This document shows, piece after piece, positions 60,669 to 64,000 of a stretch of DNA of 64,000 nucleotides; within the stretch, counting starts at the first letter, position 1; each line of letters opens with the position of its first letter. The notes beneath the pieces were generated by a model, which saw only the letters and a program-made list of their open reading frames with translations, was not told the origin of the DNA and searched no databases. The stretch is from Luteimonas padinae. Lineage in GTDB: Bacteria; Pseudomonadota; Gammaproteobacteria; Xanthomonadales; Xanthomonadaceae. Location: the NCBI RefSeq assembly GCF_014652935.1, contig NZ_BMZT01000001.1:248001-312000 (forward strand), given 5' to 3'. A program made the translations under genes and the position numbers.

Positions 60669-61538
60669 TCAGCGGTCGAAGAAGTCTGCGACCGCGCCGG
60701 GCGACTTCATCCACTGGAAGTGGTCGGCCGGCACGCCCAGCGCCGCCGCGTCCAGGGTGGCGACCTCGGCCTTCGCCTGCGGCAGCCTGGAGAGCAGGTG
60801 GCGCAGCGACGACGCCGGCGCCAGCCAGTCGCGATCGAAGACCACGGCGCGCAGCCGCACGCGCGCCGCGGCCATGCCCGGTTCCAGGTCGCCCAGCCCG
60901 GCCGCGGCATAGCGGCCGCTGAGGGCGGTGCCGGCCCAGTCGCGCATCACGCCGCGGGCCTCGTTGCCGCCGAAGCCGATGCGGCGTCCGGGCAGGCTTC
61001 CGGCGCGGTCCGCGAGCCAGGGCAGCACGCGGTAGGCCAGCGGCAGCCACAGCCGTTCGCGTGCCGGGAACGCGCGCCAGTACGGGGCGCCGCAGCCGGC
61101 CAGCCAGAGTTCGCCGCAGGCGTCGGGCGCCAGGCCGGCGCGGCAGGCGGCGAGCTGCCCGCCCAGGCTGTGGCCACCGGCCACGCGCGGCAGCGCCGGG
61201 AGCGCGGCGGCCACCGCGGCCTCGCTGGCCGCCAGGTCGAGCTGCAGCAGTTCGCGATAGCCCCAGTCGCAGTCGCGGCCGGCGCGCAGGCTGCTGCTGC
61301 CGTGGCCACGCCACTCGTGCAGGAACACCGCCGTGCCGCGCCGGGCGAGGGCCTGCGCCAGCGGCAGGTAGTGGCGCGCGGCCACGCCCAGGGCAGGAAG
61401 CCAGAGCAGGCTGCGCCGGGCGCCTACGGGCACGATCGAGATGAGTTCGAAACGGTGGCCGTCGCCGGCCTCCAGCGCGATGGCGGCCGGCGCCGCCGCC
61501 CCGCCGGCCGGCGCCGCCGCCCCGCCGGCCGGCGTCAT
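60669..61538 (-). CDS. Alpha/beta hydrolase
   Basis: The 289-residue protein has the nucleophile elbow GHSLGGQLA, an oxyanion-region HEWRGHGSSS, Asp in VVFDRDWLAP and His in ADHFQWM, so the catalytic triad is complete. The substrate is unknown. The N-terminus is two copies of a seven-residue PAGGAAA repeat encoded by a GC-rich 21-bp tandem unit (61493-61534). It overlaps thiD by 4 nt. Confidence 0.85.
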   Translation of the reverse strand: MTPAGGAAAPAGGAAAPAAIALEAGDGHRFELISIVPVGARRSLLWLPALGVAARHYLPLAQALARRGTAVFLHEWRGHGSSSLRAGRDCDWGYRELLQLDLAASEAAVAAALPALPRVAGGHSLGGQLAACRAGLAPDACGELWLAGCGAPYWRAFPARERLWLPLAYRVLPWLADRAGSLPGRRIGFGGNEARGVMRDWAGTALSGRYAAAGLGDLEPGMAAARVRLRAVVFDRDWLAPASSLRHLLSRLPQAKAEVATLDAAALGVPADHFQWMKSPGAVADFFDR

Positions 61539-62344
61539 GCCGACGGGCGCGCCGCGAAGTGGCCGAGGACCAGCACTTCGCTGCGGCCGGGGTGGACGCC
61601 CAGGCGCAGCGCCTCGCGGATGTAGTCGATCGCGCCCGCGCAGGCTTCGGGCAGGGCCTGGCCGAGGCAGAGGTTGGCGGCGATCGCCGAGGCCAGGGTG
61701 CAGCCGGTGCCGTGGCCGTCCACGCGCAGGCGCGGACCGCGGAAGGATTTGCGGATGCCCGCGTCGGCATAGCGGTCGACGACGTCCCCGCGCTCGTCGA
61801 GATGGCCGCCCTTGAGCAGCACCGCGGCGCTGCCGGCGGCCAGGAACGCATCGAGCGCGCGCTCCGCGTCCGCGGCATCCGCGATGCGCCGGCCCAGCAG
61901 CAGCTCGGCCTCGGGGATGTTCGGCGTCAGCAGGCTGGCCATCGGCAGAAGGCGGGTCCGCATCGCGTCCAGCGCATCGGCTTCGAGCAGGCGCGCACCC
62001 GAGGTCGCCACCATCACCGGGTCGACGACCAGGTGGGGAGGGCGATGGGCCTCGAGGGCATCGGCAACGGCATGGATCACCTCCGCAGACGCCAGCATGC
62101 CGAGCTTGACCACGCCGATCCGGAAGTCCTCGAAGCAGGCGTCGATCTGGGCGCGCAGGAAGCCCGGCGGTGGCACGTGCACCGCGGTGACGCCGCGGGT
62201 GTGCTGGGCGGTCAGCGCGGTGATCGCCGACAGCCCATGCACGCCATGCGCGGCAAAGGTCTTGAGGTCGGCCTGGATGCCTGCCCCGCCGCCGGAATCG
62301 GAGCCGGCGATGGTCAGTGCGGAGACGATGTCTGTGCTTGGCAT
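61535..62344 (-). CDS. thiD: Hydroxymethylpyrimidine (phosphate) kinase
   Basis: ThiD makes HMP pyrophosphate for thiamine synthesis. The 269-residue protein has the ribokinase-fold signature TIAGSDSGGGAGIQADLKTF near its start, LVVDPVMVATSG, LTPNIPEAELLLG, and the active-site GHGTGCTLASAIA. I start it at 62344 (MPSTDIVSALTIAGSD). No other thiamine gene is in the window. Confidence 0.95.
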   Translation of the reverse strand: MPSTDIVSALTIAGSDSGGGAGIQADLKTFAAHGVHGLSAITALTAQHTRGVTAVHVPPPGFLRAQIDACFEDFRIGVVKLGMLASAEVIHAVADALEAHRPPHLVVDPVMVATSGARLLEADALDAMRTRLLPMASLLTPNIPEAELLLGRRIADAADAERALDAFLAAGSAAVLLKGGHLDERGDVVDRYADAGIRKSFRGPRLRVDGHGTGCTLASAIAANLCLGQALPEACAGAIDYIREALRLGVHPGRSEVLVLGHFAARPSA

Positions 62345-62513
62345 CCGCGGATTATGCCGGATGGCAGAGGCCCGCCTGGATGCCCGGATCCTGGAGGCCG
62401 CTGCTGGCGCTGCGCGCGAAGTACCGGCGCTGAGCGGGGTGGCATCCGGCGCGCGGTGCGTCAGAATCGTGGGCCACGGAGTCCAGGAGGAATGTCCAGG
62501 GGATGACGCGCAC

Positions 62514-64000
62514 ATGATCGCCATCGTGGAGGCCGCCCGCGCCGGCCTGCTCAGGCCGGGCAACTGGGCGCGGAACGTGTCCGCCGGCGTGGTCGTCGGC
62601 GTGGTCGCGCTGCCGCTGGCGATGGCGTTCGCGATCGCCTCGGGCGTGACGCCGGCGCAGGGCCTTTATACCGCGATCATCGCCGGCATCGCGGTCTCGC
62701 TGTTCGGCGGCTCGCGGGTGCAGATCGCCGGGCCCACGGGCGCTTTCATCGTCATCCTCGCCGGCGTGGTCGCGCAGTTCGGCATCGAGGGCCTGCTGGT
62801 GGCTACGCTGATGGCCGGCGTGATCCTGGTGGCGATGGGCCTCGCGCGCCTGGGCGGCGTGATCCGCTACATCCCGGACCCGGTCATCGTGGGCTTCACC
62901 GCGGGCATCGCGGTCATCATCTGGGTCGGGCAGTGGCAATCCTTCTTCGGCCTGCCGGCGCCCGATGCCGGCCCGTTCTATCTCGAGACCTGGCGCCTGC
63001 TGGGGTCCTTCGCGCAGCTGCACTGGCCCACCACGCTGCTCGGGCTGGGCAGCCTCGTGCTCGCGCTGTACGGGCCGCGGATACCGGGCCTGGCGAAAGT
63101 GCCGGGACCGCTGCTGGCGATGGTCGCGGCGACCGCGGTGACGGTGGCCTTCGAGCTTCCCGGCATCGCCACGATCGAGTCCACCTTCGGCGCCATCCCG
63201 CGCTCGCTGCCCACGTTCGCGGTGCCGTCGATCGGCTTCGACGACGTGATGCTGCTTCTCCCATCGGCCTTCACCATCGCCATGCTGGGCGCGATCGAGT
63301 CCCTGCTGTCGGCCGTGGTCGCCGACGGCATGGCCGGCACGAAGCACGACGCCAACCAGGAGCTGGTCGGGCAGGGCATCGCCAACATCGTCTCGCCGCT
63401 GTTCGGCGGCATCGCGGCCACGGGTGCGATCGCGCGCACGGCCACCAACATCCGCAACGGCGGCAACGCCCCGATCGCGGGCGTGGTGCACGCGCTGGTG
63501 CTGGTGCTGGTCTTGCTGGTGGTGTCGCCCTGGGCGGGCAAGGTCCCGCTGGCGTCGCTGGCGGCGATCCTGTTCGTGGTGGCGTGGAACATGAGCGAGG
63601 CGCCGCGCTTCATCCGCATGGTGCGCAAGGCGCCAACGGCGGACGCGGTGATCCTGCTGATCACGTTCGTGCTCACCATCCTCGCCGACCTGGTGGTGGC
63701 GGTGAACATCGGCGTGATCCTGGCGATGCTGCAGTTCATGCGCCGGATGAGCGCGTCGGTGGAGGTGGTCGAGCACACGCAGTCGAGCCTGCGCCACGAG
63801 CTGGCGGATGCGGGCATGGACTCGCTGCCGAAGGACGTGCTGGTCTATTCGATCGACGGGCCGTTCTTCTTCGGCTCGGTCGATTCACTGGAGCGTGCCC
63901 TGTCGTGGTCGCGGCAGCCGCCGCGCTTCGTGGTCCTGCGCATGGAGCGGGTGCCCTTCATCGATGCGACCGGGCTGAAGCGGCTGGAGTCCACCATCGG
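62514..64000 (+). CDS. SulP-family anion transporter (3-prime end outside the window)
   Basis: SulP proteins carry sulfate, bicarbonate or other anions. At least 495 residues are visible: ten or more membrane helices (NVSAGVVVGVVALPLAMAFAIASG, VQIAGPTGAFIVILAGVVAQFG, IPDPVIVGFTAGIAVIIW) and then a C-terminal STAS domain (VLVYSIDGPFFFGSVDSLE, PFIDATGLKRLES), which is cut by the window edge. The ATG at 62514 is preceded by AGGGG. It is divergent from thiD across 169 bp without another gene. Confidence 0.93.
   Translation, partial: MIAIVEAARAGLLRPGNWARNVSAGVVVGVVALPLAMAFAIASGVTPAQGLYTAIIAGIAVSLFGGSRVQIAGPTGAFIVILAGVVAQFGIEGLLVATLMAGVILVAMGLARLGGVIRYIPDPVIVGFTAGIAVIIWVGQWQSFFGLPAPDAGPFYLETWRLLGSFAQLHWPTTLLGLGSLVLALYGPRIPGLAKVPGPLLAMVAATAVTVAFELPGIATIESTFGAIPRSLPTFAVPSIGFDDVMLLLPSAFTIAMLGAIESLLSAVVADGMAGTKHDANQELVGQGIANIVSPLFGGIAATGAIARTATNIRNGGNAPIAGVVHALVLVLVLLVVSPWAGKVPLASLAAILFVVAWNMSEAPRFIRMVRKAPTADAVILLITFVLTILADLVVAVNIGVILAMLQFMRRMSASVEVVEHTQSSLRHELADAGMDSLPKDVLVYSIDGPFFFGSVDSLERALSWSRQPPRFVVLRMERVPFIDATGLKRLESTI

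Noticed and set aside
62352-63797. 481-codon His/Arg/Asp-rich minus-strand frame at the right edge
   Set aside because: It is antisense to the SulP transporter and has shadow-like composition.

Overview
This is high-GC chromosomal DNA of a gammaproteobacterium of the Xanthomonadaceae/Lysobacteraceae type (Luteimonas, Lysobacter or Xanthomonas relatives). The evidence is the lexA-recA-recX-alaS-csrA-tRNA-Ser-tRNA-Arg order, a Xanthomonas-type SOS operator (TTAGTAGTATTACTGCTAA) and REP sequences with a GTAG head, as in Stenotrophomonas and Xanthomonas. Assignment is by recognition only; no database was searched.

Region 1 (1-6360) is the core SOS and translation block: the end of an unknown membrane protein, lexA, recA, recX, alaS, csrA and two tRNAs. 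A LexA operator lies over the lexA -10 box and the predicted transcript is leaderless. An inverted pair of REP sequences is inserted in frame in the LexA linker, and more REP sequence fills the lexA-recA gap.

Region 2 (6316-25250) is an 18.9-kb genomic island in tRNA-Arg(ACG), bounded by a perfect 72-bp direct repeat. It holds a tightly packed seven-gene operon: a type III Res-like helicase-nuclease, a small predicted PD-(D/E)xK nuclease, a class II Fic protein, a beta-class type III Mod methyltransferase, a RapA/SNF2-like helicase, an Hsp70/actin-fold ATPase and a RelE-like/UvrD helicase fusion. An IS3-family element and an AbiEi/AbiEii toxin-antitoxin pair follow. I see no integrase. The operon is the best candidate here for an undescribed multi-gene defence system built on a type III restriction-modification core.

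Region 3 (25515-60632) is a large exopolysaccharide locus of the Wzx/Wzy type, with many families usually found beside exosortase A, but no exosortase or PEP-CTERM substrate is visible. It contains two beta-helix proteins (one fused through a membrane helix to a deacetylase-like domain), a priming sugar transferase, two acyl-carrier-protein/AMP-ligase pairs, an amidotransferase, glycosyltransferases, a flippase, a polymerase/ligase, GNAT/FemAB-type transferases, a NadE-like amidating enzyme, a PLP decarboxylase, and an export block (Wza-like lipoprotein, Wzz-like chain-length protein, degenerate CpsD-like ATPase, outer-membrane barrel, acyltransferase) next to galE. The operons alternate in strand; within them stops and starts mostly overlap by 4 nt.

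Region 4 (60669-64000) is housekeeping: an alpha/beta hydrolase, thiD, and a SulP-family anion transporter cut by the window end.
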